A stretch of DNA of 64,000 bases. Source: CAVXGU01 sp963761615. Its GTDB lineage: Bacteria; Acidobacteriota; Vicinamibacteria; Vicinamibacterales; CAVVIG01. The first letter of the stretch is position 1. Every line of letters starts with the position of its first letter. The position numbers were made by a program, and so were the translations under genes. This document shows positions 7,955 through 15,354 of the stretch, in pieces. The notes under the pieces are model-generated. The model was not told the origin of the DNA. It saw only the letters and a program-made list of their open reading frames with translations, and ran no database searches. The stretch spans positions 868,001 through 932,000 of the forward strand of contig CAVXGU010000003.1 in the NCBI GenBank assembly GCA_963761615.1, read 5' to 3'.

Positions 7955-8944
7955 ATGGAGCAGTTCGCAGCATTTCGCGTGTTCGACGAGAACGGCACGA
8001 TCCGGGGGCACCTCGTCTCGCTCTCGCTCGCCGACCTGGCGCCGGGCGATGTCGTCATCCGGGCGCAGTACTCGAGCGTGAACTACAAGGACGCGCTCGC
8101 CGGCACGGGCTCGGGCAAGATCATGCGGCGGTTCCCCCTGGTCGCCGGCATCGACGTGGCGGGCGTCGTCGCCTCGAGCGCGGACGCCCGGTTCCGCGAG
8201 GGCGACCAGGTGCTCGTGACCGGCTACGACCTGGGTGTCGACCACGACGGCGGCTACGCGGGGTTCGTGCGGGTGCCCGGCGACTGGGTCGTCCCCCTGC
8301 CCGTCGGGCTGAGCGCCTTCGACGCGATGGCCTTGGGCACGGCCGGCTTCACGGCCGGGCTGTCGATTCTGGAGATGGAGCGCAACGGCCTGACGCCCCG
8401 GCGCGGGCCCGTGATCGTGACGGGCGCGACGGGAGGCGTGGGATCCGTCGCGGTCGCGTGCCTGGCGGCCCTCGGCTACCGCGTGACGGCGCTGACGGGC
8501 AAGGAGGCCGAGCACGACTACCTCCGCGCGCTCGGCGCGGCCGACGTCCTCTCGCGGAGCAACCTCCAGATGGGCACCAGGCCCCTCGAGAAAGCGACCT
8601 GGGCGGGCGCCGTCGACAGCGTGGGCGGGCAGACGCTGGCCTGGCTGACGCGGACGATGGCGTACGGCGGCACGATCGCGTCGAGCGGCCTGGCCGGCGG
8701 CACGGACCTCCAGACGACCGTGCTGCCGTTCATCCTGCGGGGCGTCAAGCTCCTCGGCATCGACTCGGTGATGTGTCCGATGGCGGTGCGGCTCGACGTG
8801 TGGCGGCGTCTGGCGCGCACCGTGACGCCTGCCGCGATCCGGGCCCTGGCCCGCGAGATCGACCTCGCGACGCTGCCGCAGGCCTTCGAGACGCTGCTCA
8901 AGGGCGGCGCCCGCGGCCGCTTCGTCGTCAACGTCGCCCCGTAG
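7955..8944 (+). CDS. acuI: YhdH/AcuI-type quinone oxidoreductase, probable acrylyl-CoA reductase
   Basis: 329 residues of the zinc-free medium-chain dehydrogenase superfamily, YhdH/YhfP branch. Signature parts are SSVNYKDALAGTGSGKIMRRFPLVAGIDVAG near residue 35, the GYDLGVDHDGGYAGFVRVP stretch, and the NADPH-binding VTGATGGVGSVAVACLAALGY near residue 155. In characterised members the enzyme reduces acrylyl-CoA to propionyl-CoA with NADPH. It follows the acyl-CoA synthetase gene on the same strand at 34 bp, consistent with one operon handling C3 acyl-CoA. The branch is recognised with confidence; the exact substrate here is inferred from family and context. Confidence 0.82.
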   Translation: MEQFAAFRVFDENGTIRGHLVSLSLADLAPGDVVIRAQYSSVNYKDALAGTGSGKIMRRFPLVAGIDVAGVVASSADARFREGDQVLVTGYDLGVDHDGGYAGFVRVPGDWVVPLPVGLSAFDAMALGTAGFTAGLSILEMERNGLTPRRGPVIVTGATGGVGSVAVACLAALGYRVTALTGKEAEHDYLRALGAADVLSRSNLQMGTRPLEKATWAGAVDSVGGQTLAWLTRTMAYGGTIASSGLAGGTDLQTTVLPFILRGVKLLGIDSVMCPMAVRLDVWRRLARTVTPAAIRALAREIDLATLPQAFETLLKGGARGRFVVNVAP

Positions 8945-8952
8945 GGATCCGC

Positions 8953-9780
8953 GTGGCAATCGACGAACAGGCGGCGGCCGTCGCGCGGGCGCGGGTCGTC
9001 CTGCCGATCGAGGCACCGGGCATCCGGGTTCAGCGCGACCTCCCGTACGGGCGGACGGTTGCAGGGCCGCTCGTGATGGATCTGCATCATCCCCCGGAGG
9101 CGGCGGCTGTCGCGCGTCCGACCCCGGCGGTGGTCTTCGTGACCGGCTACGCCGACGCCGGCGCGCGAGCCAGATTCGGCCGCAACGCCAAGGACATGGG
9201 TGCCTACGCCTCGTGGGGCGAACTGGCGGCGTCATCCGGCATGATCGGCGTGACCTACGTCAACGAAGATCCGGTGTCCGACGTCCGGGTCCTGTTCCGG
9301 CATCTGCGGGACCACGGTGCCCGCTACGGCGTGGACGCGAACCGGATCGGCATCTGGTCCTGCTCGGGGAACGTGCCCAACGCGCTCGGCCTGCTCATCG
9401 ACGGCCCGAGGGACGGCTTGCGGTGCGCGGCGATCAGCTATGGGTTCACGCTCGACCTCGACGGCGCGAACGACGTTGCCGAGGCGGCGCGCCAGTGGCG
9501 CTTCGCGAACCCGTGCGAGGGGAAGTCGGTGGACGAGCTGCCCGCGGATATCCCGTTGTTCGTCGCGCGCGCCGGGCGCGACGAGTTCCCCGGCCTCAAC
9601 CGCTCGATGGACCGGTTCCTGCTGCACGCGATTCGGCGGAACCTCCCGATCGCCTTCGTGAACCACCCCGAGGGGCCGCACGCCTTCGACCTGTTCCAGG
9701 ACAGCGCGACCACACGCCTGGTCGTCCGCGACATCCTCCGCTTCCTGCGCGCCCATCTCGTCGACACCTCCGGTGCGTGA
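8953..9780 (+). CDS. Alpha/beta hydrolase (dienelactone-hydrolase-like)
   Basis: 275 residues from GTG 8953, 8 bp after the acuI stop. The alpha/beta hydrolase pattern is visible. A strand PAVVFVTGYAD is followed by the nucleophile elbow GIWSCSGN, with the second Ser as probable nucleophile. An acidic residue in ARAGRDEFPG and the His in HPEGPHAFDLF complete a triad. No signal peptide is present, so it is cytoplasmic. It resembles dienelactone hydrolase or esterase families, but the substrate cannot be named. Its stop codon lies 1 bp before the methyltransferase start, so it sits inside a five-gene run (6004-10417) that is probably co-transcribed. Confidence 0.75.
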   Translation: MAIDEQAAAVARARVVLPIEAPGIRVQRDLPYGRTVAGPLVMDLHHPPEAAAVARPTPAVVFVTGYADAGARARFGRNAKDMGAYASWGELAASSGMIGVTYVNEDPVSDVRVLFRHLRDHGARYGVDANRIGIWSCSGNVPNALGLLIDGPRDGLRCAAISYGFTLDLDGANDVAEAARQWRFANPCEGKSVDELPADIPLFVARAGRDEFPGLNRSMDRFLLHAIRRNLPIAFVNHPEGPHAFDLFQDSATTRLVVRDILRFLRAHLVDTSGA

Positions 9781-9781
9781 G

Positions 9782-10417
9782 ATGCCCACGAGCGCTGATC
9801 GCGAGGCGCACTGGGAGCGCATCTACCGCGGCAGCCCGCCGGAGGCGGTGAGCTGGTATCAGCCAGAGGCGCGAACGTCGCTCGCGCTCATTCGCCGGGT
9901 CGCGCCGGACGTCGAGGCCGCGATCCTCGATGCCGGGGGGGGCGCGTCGACGCTCGTCGACGGCCTGATCGACGCGGGATACCGGCACATCACGGTTCTC
10001 GATCTCTCGACGACCGCGCTCGCGCACGCGCGTGCCAGACTCGGCGCGCGGGCCGCGCCGGTCGCCTGGCTCGCAGGCGACGTGCTCTCGATCGATCTGC
10101 CGCCGCCAGGATTCGAGGTGTGGCACGACCGCGCCGTCTTCCACTTTCTGACCGATCCCGCCGATCGGCTGCGGTACGTCGCCCGGGCGGTGCGCGCGCT
10201 GCGCGCGGGTGGCCACCTGGTCGTCGCGGCGTTCGCCCACGACGGCCCGGAGAAGTGCAGTGGATTGCCGGTCGTGCGGTATGCGCCGGACCGGCTCGCC
10301 GCCGAGTTCGGCGCGGCCTTTCGCTTGGTGGAGACCGTCCGCGAGGTCCACGCCACCCCGGCCGGCGCGCAGCAGGCGTTCGCCTACTGCGTCCTGAGGC
10401 GCGAAACCTCCCGGTGA
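9782..10417 (+). CDS. Class I SAM-dependent methyltransferase
   Basis: About 211 residues. ATG 9782 is preferred over GTG 9773, which would overlap the previous gene by 8 bp. The Rossmann signature is clear. AAILDAGGGASTLVDGLI (motif I) is followed by ITVLDLSTTALAHARARL (acidic end of strand 2), then WLAGDVLSIDLP, VWHDRAVFHFLTDPADR and GGHLVVAAFAHDGPEKCSG. The N-terminal EAHWERIYRG ... VSWYQPEA is typical of the small-molecule methyltransferase group near thiopurine- and tellurite-resistance enzymes. The substrate is unknown. The gene closes the acyl-CoA synthetase operon; the next gene is convergent. Confidence 0.8.
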   Translation: MPTSADREAHWERIYRGSPPEAVSWYQPEARTSLALIRRVAPDVEAAILDAGGGASTLVDGLIDAGYRHITVLDLSTTALAHARARLGARAAPVAWLAGDVLSIDLPPPGFEVWHDRAVFHFLTDPADRLRYVARAVRALRAGGHLVVAAFAHDGPEKCSGLPVVRYAPDRLAAEFGAAFRLVETVREVHATPAGAQQAFAYCVLRRETSR

Positions 10418-10433
10418 CCGCGGCGCGGCCCGC

Positions 10434-10676
10434 TCAGCGGTGGGCCTGGGCCGTCGGATCGCCGATGACGCGGCTGAGCAGCCATGCGCCGCCGATCCCG
10501 ACGACGACGAACGCCACCCAGGACAGGCAGGCGACTTCGAAGAACGAGGCCGGCTTGAACGCCCAGCGATGGACGCTCAGCACGATCACCGCGATGGCGC
10601 CGGAGCAGACGGCCGCCACGAGCGCGATGAACAGGATCACCGGCGCCTTGCTGCCGTCGTTGGCTGTCGAGGACAT
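10434..10676 (-). CDS. Small two-helix membrane protein, unknown function
   Basis: An 80-residue protein starting at ATG 10676, with GGGAGGGG upstream on the minus strand. A short polar N-terminus is followed by two hydrophobic segments: VILFIALVAAVCSGAIAVIVL near residues 13-33 and a second around residues 48-67. It ends in a short polar tail. I do not recognise a family. It is convergent with the methyltransferase and divergent from the M28 peptidase gene, so it is its own transcription unit. Confidence 0.6.
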   Translation of the reverse strand: MSSTANDGSKAPVILFIALVAAVCSGAIAVIVLSVHRWAFKPASFFEVACLSWVAFVVVGIGGAWLLSRVIGDPTAQAHR

Positions 10677-10747
10677 CAACCCCTCCCTGGACGCGCATTA
10701 TAGAATCTGTCGCAGGCAACCCCAAACCGGGCCCACCAGGAGGGTTC

Positions 10748-11983
10748 ATGCGCCGTTCGTTGCTCGTCGTGGCGGTGGTGACGGTCGTCGCGGCCGTCGA
10801 GGCGCCCGCCCTCGCCCAGCGTGCGCGACCGGCCGCCGCGCCGCCGGATCCCGTCGCGACCGTCGTCGCGCGGCTGGATCTCGAACGGTATAAGGCGACC
10901 ATCAAGGCGCTCACGAAGTTCGGCGATCGCCGTCAGGGAACCGACCGGAACCGCCAGGCGCTCGACTGGATCGACGCGCAGCTCAGGAGCTACGGATGCG
11001 CCGACGTCCAGCGGCTCCGCTACGTCTACGATCCGCCGCCACCGCGGCGGTCGCAGGGGGGCGGCGGCCAGACGTCGGGCCCGCCCGATCCCGTCATCGC
11101 CAGCGGGGAGGTCCGGCGGGGTGTCGGGGGATCGCGCCTGCGCGGCATTGCGGTGTCGGAAGCACCCAACACCGATCCGGACAAGCAGCCGGACGAGGCG
11201 CTGCGCGAACTGAACCGGCCGGACACCGTCAACGGGCCGCGGGAGGAGGTCTACTGCACCAAGGTCGGCTCCACGCATCCCGATGAAGGCTACATCGTGG
11301 CCGCTCACTTCGACGGGCGGGGATTCGGCGAGGCCGCCAACGACGACGGGTCGGGCACCGCGCTCGTGATGGAGCTGGCGCGGCTGCTGAGCGCGCCCGA
11401 CGTCGTCACCGAGCGCTCGATTCGGTTCGTGCTGTGGAACAACGAGGAGACGGGGCTCAACGGCTCCCGCGCGTACGTCGAGCAGCGCGCGGGGCTGCAG
11501 GGCAAGGAGGACCCTCCCGGATCGGGCAAGTACCCGGAGCCGCGATGGCTCGGGGTCATCCAGCACGACATGATGCTGTTCGACCACGGCATGCCGCGGC
11601 CGGACGGCACGATCAGCCCCGAGCAGCGGCCCGAGGCCGACGTCAACATCGAGTTCCAGGAGAGCTCCGCGAGAGTGGACGGGTCGATGACGCTGGCCTT
11701 CTTCTTCCGCGACGCCAACGAGAAGTACGCCACGGACTATCCGGCCGCCGTCGGCAATCACATGACCAACACGGACTCGTCGTCGTTCATGGACTTTGCG
11801 CCGTCGATCAGCGTTCGTGAGGCCGAACGGGGCATGCAGATCGGAGCCGGCTGGGATCCGCAACACCACGAGCCCACCGACCTGTATCGGACGTACTCGG
11901 ACAAGGACTTCCGCCTGGGGCTGAACGCCGCCCAGACGACGCTCGGCGCGGTCGGGCAGCTGGCCGGGATGACGCTCAAGTGA
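10748..11983 (+). CDS. M28-family zinc peptidase, exported
   Basis: 411 residues with AGGAGGG seven bases upstream of ATG 10748. A signal peptide (RRSLLVVAVVTVVAAVEAPALA) targets it to the periplasm or outside. The M28 metal site is recognisable: AHFDG (His ligand), ANDDGSG (bridging Asp), NNEETGLNGS (catalytic and ligand Glu) and a late His in QHHEPTDLY. M28 enzymes are aminopeptidases or carboxypeptidases using two zinc ions. A Gly/Pro/Arg-rich insert near residues 97-125 (PPPPRRSQGGGGQ) is unusual and probably a surface loop. It is followed by an exported hydrolase gene, suggesting joint extracellular degradation. Peptide specificity cannot be read from sequence. Confidence 0.85.
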   Translation: MRRSLLVVAVVTVVAAVEAPALAQRARPAAAPPDPVATVVARLDLERYKATIKALTKFGDRRQGTDRNRQALDWIDAQLRSYGCADVQRLRYVYDPPPPRRSQGGGGQTSGPPDPVIASGEVRRGVGGSRLRGIAVSEAPNTDPDKQPDEALRELNRPDTVNGPREEVYCTKVGSTHPDEGYIVAAHFDGRGFGEAANDDGSGTALVMELARLLSAPDVVTERSIRFVLWNNEETGLNGSRAYVEQRAGLQGKEDPPGSGKYPEPRWLGVIQHDMMLFDHGMPRPDGTISPEQRPEADVNIEFQESSARVDGSMTLAFFFRDANEKYATDYPAAVGNHMTNTDSSSFMDFAPSISVREAERGMQIGAGWDPQHHEPTDLYRTYSDKDFRLGLNAAQTTLGAVGQLAGMTLK

Positions 11984-12018
11984 CGGCCCGAGCGTACAAT
12001 GCGGGTCATGGTGACACG

Positions 12019-12963
12019 ATGAGAGCCGCGCGGTCGCACTCGATGTTCCTGTTCGCGGCGGTGGTTGCCGTCTGCCTGTCGGCGCACGTCGCGCAGGGAC
12101 AGCCGGCGGGCCTCACGCTCGAGGACACGGCGGCGCCGGGCGCCAACTACGACAACGCGCAGTTCAAGCTCTGGTACCCCGGCGGGGTCGACCACGTGCA
12201 GGCGATCCTCGTGCTCGTGCCGGGCTCGAACGGCGACGGGCGGGGCGAGGCCGACGACCCAGGCTGGCAGGCCTTCGCGTCCGCGCACGACCTCGCGCTG
12301 GTCGCGTGTCGCTTCACCGACAAGCCGCATCCCGAAGGCTTCATCGAGGAATACGTCGACGTGAGCCGCGGCAGCGGGCAGGCGCTCGTCGACGCCGTGT
12401 CCTCCTTCGCCAGGCGCTCGGGGCATCTCGAGCTCGCCGACGCGCCCTTCCTGCTCTGGGGGATGTCGGCCGGCGGCGAGTTCAACTACGAGTTCACGGC
12501 GTGGAAGCCGGAACGCGTGGTCGCCTTCGTCGTGAACAAGGGCAACATCTACTACCACGCCCTCCTGTCGAAGGCGGCGCGCAGCGTGCCCGGGATCCTG
12601 TTCACCGGGGAGAAAGACCTCGCGTACCGTATCCAGACGATCGACGGCCTGTTCGCCGTGAACCGGAGGGGCGGCGCGCTCTGGGCCCTGGCTCAGGAGC
12701 CCGGGGTCGCCCACGTCGTCGGCCGGTCGCGCGACGTGGCGCTCGTGCTCTTCGAGGACGCGCTCAGGCTGCGGGTCACGCCGGGCTCGACGGTGTTGAA
12801 GCCGCTCGACGAGAAGGACGGATTCATCGGCGACCTGGACCAGAAGACGTACAAGGCGATGGGCGAGGGACGCGCCCCGAACGCTCCGACCGCCTGGATG
12901 CCCACCGAGCGCGTCGCCAAGGCCTGGCGGGCGATCGTCACCGGGGAGCCGTTCGAGCCATAG
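12019..12963 (+). CDS. Exported alpha/beta hydrolase-like protein
   Basis: About 314 residues from ATG 12019; an upstream in-frame start would run into the M28 gene. A signal peptide (FLFAAVVAVCLSAHVAQG) is followed by an alpha/beta hydrolase core: QAILVLVPGSNGDGRG, then the nucleophile elbow LLWGMSAGGEFNYEF with Ser in GMSAGG. ILFTGEKDLAYR is a likely acidic-residue region. The catalytic His is less clear, perhaps in GVAHVVG. It resembles exported esterases or PHB-depolymerase-like proteins without a clear family name. It lies 35 bp after the M28 peptidase. Before the IS481 insertion it was probably in one operon with the membrane protein now at 14150. Confidence 0.68.
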   Translation: MRAARSHSMFLFAAVVAVCLSAHVAQGQPAGLTLEDTAAPGANYDNAQFKLWYPGGVDHVQAILVLVPGSNGDGRGEADDPGWQAFASAHDLALVACRFTDKPHPEGFIEEYVDVSRGSGQALVDAVSSFARRSGHLELADAPFLLWGMSAGGEFNYEFTAWKPERVVAFVVNKGNIYYHALLSKAARSVPGILFTGEKDLAYRIQTIDGLFAVNRRGGALWALAQEPGVAHVVGRSRDVALVLFEDALRLRVTPGSTVLKPLDEKDGFIGDLDQKTYKAMGEGRAPNAPTAWMPTERVAKAWRAIVTGEPFEP

Positions 12964-13001
12964 CGACTCGTGAGCCTCCGTCTCCGGCCGGCCGTCTAGG
13001 G

Positions 13002-14133
13002 TGTCCAGTTTCGCAAAGGTGTTGACACTTCCATCCACGCGTTCATGCGGCCACCGCTCCATGAAAGACGGTGGCCGGCGTGCGACCACGGAGCCGATAC
13101 CCACGATGGGTCCGCTCGTAGTTGTAGAACTGCAGGAAGCGGTCGAGCGAGCCGTGCAGGGTCCGCCGGCTGGTGAAGTACTGCCGACGAAACGCGATGC
13201 GCCAGTGCTCGTGCAAGATCGTCTTCTGCAGCCGTTCGACGAAGCCGTTGGTCCAGGCGTGGCGCGGCTTCGTGCGCGTCACGCGAATGCCGAGACGCGC
13301 GCAGCCGGCGGCAAAGGCGCCCTTGAATTCTTTGCCGTTGTCCGTGAGCACCCGCTGCAACCGCCAGCCGGCGTGGCGATAGGTCGGTCGCACGACCTCG
13401 CGCAGGAAGGCCAGGACTGCCCGCGCCGTGACCTCGCCGAAGATCAGGCGCGCCCACCCGAACGACGACGCGGCATCACACCCCGTGATTTGCCACACCT
13501 TGCCGACGCCTTTGAGCTTCCCGACATAAAAGGTATCGAGCGACAGCAGATCGCCCGGCTGCGCCGCTTCGACGTGGCGGAGCGGTCTGGCCGTCCGCTC
13601 CGTGAGCAAGCCCGTCGTCGCACTCCCGTGCTCCAGGACCGCCAGGCGCGCGCGACGCGTCCCCAGGTGGCGACGACGCAACAGCCGCCAGATGGTCACC
13701 GGCGCGATCGACACGCCCTCGCGGGCCAGCTGATCGCTGTACCACTGCGGCCCGCACGTCGGCCACGCCAAGGCAAAGGCGATCACGCGTCGCTCCAGCT
13801 GCACCGGCACGGCGGGCGGCCGACCGCGGCGGGCCTGTCGTCGCTTCGGGTGGACGCCATCCGGTCCGTATTGCTCCAACCGCCGGCGCCACCGATAGAA
13901 CACGGTCCGCGACAGTCCATGCCGCCGACAGGCCTCACTGACATTGCCCAGGCGCTCGGCGTCCCGCAACACGCGCAGACGCTGACTGTGTATGCTGTCC
14001 TCGAGGGTCATCGGTCGACTCCTTCCCACGTTTCCCGGCCAAGAGAAACTCGTGGAAGGATAGGCCGACTGGCCCTCGTGTCGTCTCTGCCGTCAGACGA
14101 CTCAATGTGTCAACACTAATGCGAAACAGCACA
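13002..14133 (-). mobile_element. IS481-family insertion sequence, complete
   Basis: The 1132-bp element has imperfect 27-bp terminal inverted repeats (13002-13028 and 14107-14133, 22 of 27 matching). They start TGT and share GTTTCGCA and an inner GTGTTGACAC block. It is flanked by a perfect 8-bp direct repeat GTCTAGGG (12994-13001 and 14134-14141), the target duplication. One transposase gene fills the element on the minus strand. Intact ends, an intact open reading frame and a perfect duplication point to recent transposition. Confidence 0.93.
13043..14011 (-). CDS. IS481-family transposase
   Basis: 322 residues from ATG 14011, chosen because GAAGGAG lies seven bases upstream on the minus strand. 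An N-terminal helix-turn-helix (NVSEACRRHGLSRTVFYRWRRR, residues about 23-44) precedes an HTH_32-like linker and an rve integrase core. The DDE triad is visible: D159 in LSLDTFYVG, D224 in LTDNGKEF and E259 in NGFVERLQKT. It catalyses cut-and-paste type transposition of the element. Length and catalytic residues are complete, so it is probably active. Confidence 0.93.
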   Translation of the reverse strand: MTLEDSIHSQRLRVLRDAERLGNVSEACRRHGLSRTVFYRWRRRLEQYGPDGVHPKRRQARRGRPPAVPVQLERRVIAFALAWPTCGPQWYSDQLAREGVSIAPVTIWRLLRRRHLGTRRARLAVLEHGSATTGLLTERTARPLRHVEAAQPGDLLSLDTFYVGKLKGVGKVWQITGCDAASSFGWARLIFGEVTARAVLAFLREVVRPTYRHAGWRLQRVLTDNGKEFKGAFAAGCARLGIRVTRTKPRHAWTNGFVERLQKTILHEHWRIAFRRQYFTSRRTLHGSLDRFLQFYNYERTHRGYRLRGRTPATVFHGAVAA

Positions 14134-14149
14134 GTCTAGGGTTGTATCG

Positions 14150-14731
14150 ATGAGGGCTTCCGCGCACGCCCGCCTTCGCGGCGCACTCTTCGTGGGATGG
14201 CTCGGCGTGGTGGCGGCCGCCCTCTACGTGCTGGTCTTCAGGCGTGCGTGGCTGGCGTCCGAGCTGGGCTCGGCTGCGTCGACCTCCCTGATTGCGGCCG
14301 CCGGCATCTACCTGTTCTTCGGCTGCATCCGCGGGTTCACGCTGATGCCCTCCACGACGCTCATTCTCGTCGCGATTCCGTTCTTTCCCCCGGGCCGGCT
14401 CTACGTCCTCACGATCATCGGGATTCTCATCTCGGCGGCGAGCGTGTACTGGTTCGCCGAGGCGCTTCACCTGGAGGAACTGCTGGCGCGGGAGCACCGT
14501 CGGCACATCGACCGCCTGACGGCGGCCCTCCAGCGCTGGGAGCTTCCCGTGATCATCGGCTGGAGCTTCTTCCCGCTCGTGCCGACCGACGTGATCGGCT
14601 ACGTCTGCGGCGTCCTGCGCGTGGACTTCTGGAAGTACCTGCTCGGCATCGGCATCGGCGAGGGCGTGATCTGCGCCCTCTACATCTTCCTCGGCGACTA
14701 TGCGCTCCGGATGCTGCAGTTCAGGCCGTGA
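14150..14731 (+). CDS. DedA/VTT-domain-like membrane protein
   Basis: 193 residues with several hydrophobic segments and the VTT/SNARE-associated pattern. GIYLFFGCIRGFTLMPSTTL resembles the re-entrant loop region. IGILISAASVYWFAEALHL and the late GWSFFPLVPTDVIGYVCGVLR carry the conserved Pro/Asp/Gly loop. Relatives (TVP38/TMEM64, DedA) are lipid scramblases or flippases of the inner membrane. The IS481 element ends 16 bp upstream of ATG 14150. The only Shine-Dalgarno-like sequence (AGGG at 14138-14141) belongs to the target-site duplication. The stop codon lies inside a 17-bp palindrome shared with the convergent TMEM175-like gene. Confidence 0.72.
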   Translation: MRASAHARLRGALFVGWLGVVAAALYVLVFRRAWLASELGSAASTSLIAAAGIYLFFGCIRGFTLMPSTTLILVAIPFFPPGRLYVLTIIGILISAASVYWFAEALHLEELLAREHRRHIDRLTAALQRWELPVIIGWSFFPLVPTDVIGYVCGVLRVDFWKYLLGIGIGEGVICALYIFLGDYALRMLQFRP

Positions 14732-14734
14732 GCC

Positions 14735-14741
<7 letters not shown>
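14725..14741. terminator. 17-bp palindrome spanning two convergent stop codons
   Basis: GCCGTGAG and CTCACGGC are perfect 8-bp arms around one central C. The arms contain the TGA of the VTT gene (14729-14731) and, on the other strand, the TGA of the TMEM175-like gene (14735-14737). It could form a 6-bp hairpin with a 5-nt loop in both transcripts. No T run follows, so a terminator role is a guess. Confidence 0.4.
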
Positions 14742-15310
<569 letters not shown>

Positions 15311-15354
15311 GGGGACTCGTCACGAAGCGGAGAAGCGCCGGCGGTCCCGTCCTC

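Noticed and set aside
13001..14119. Plus-strand open frame covering the whole IS element
   Set aside because: It is the complement of a transposase with complete DDE residues and includes both terminal repeats, so it is not a real gene.
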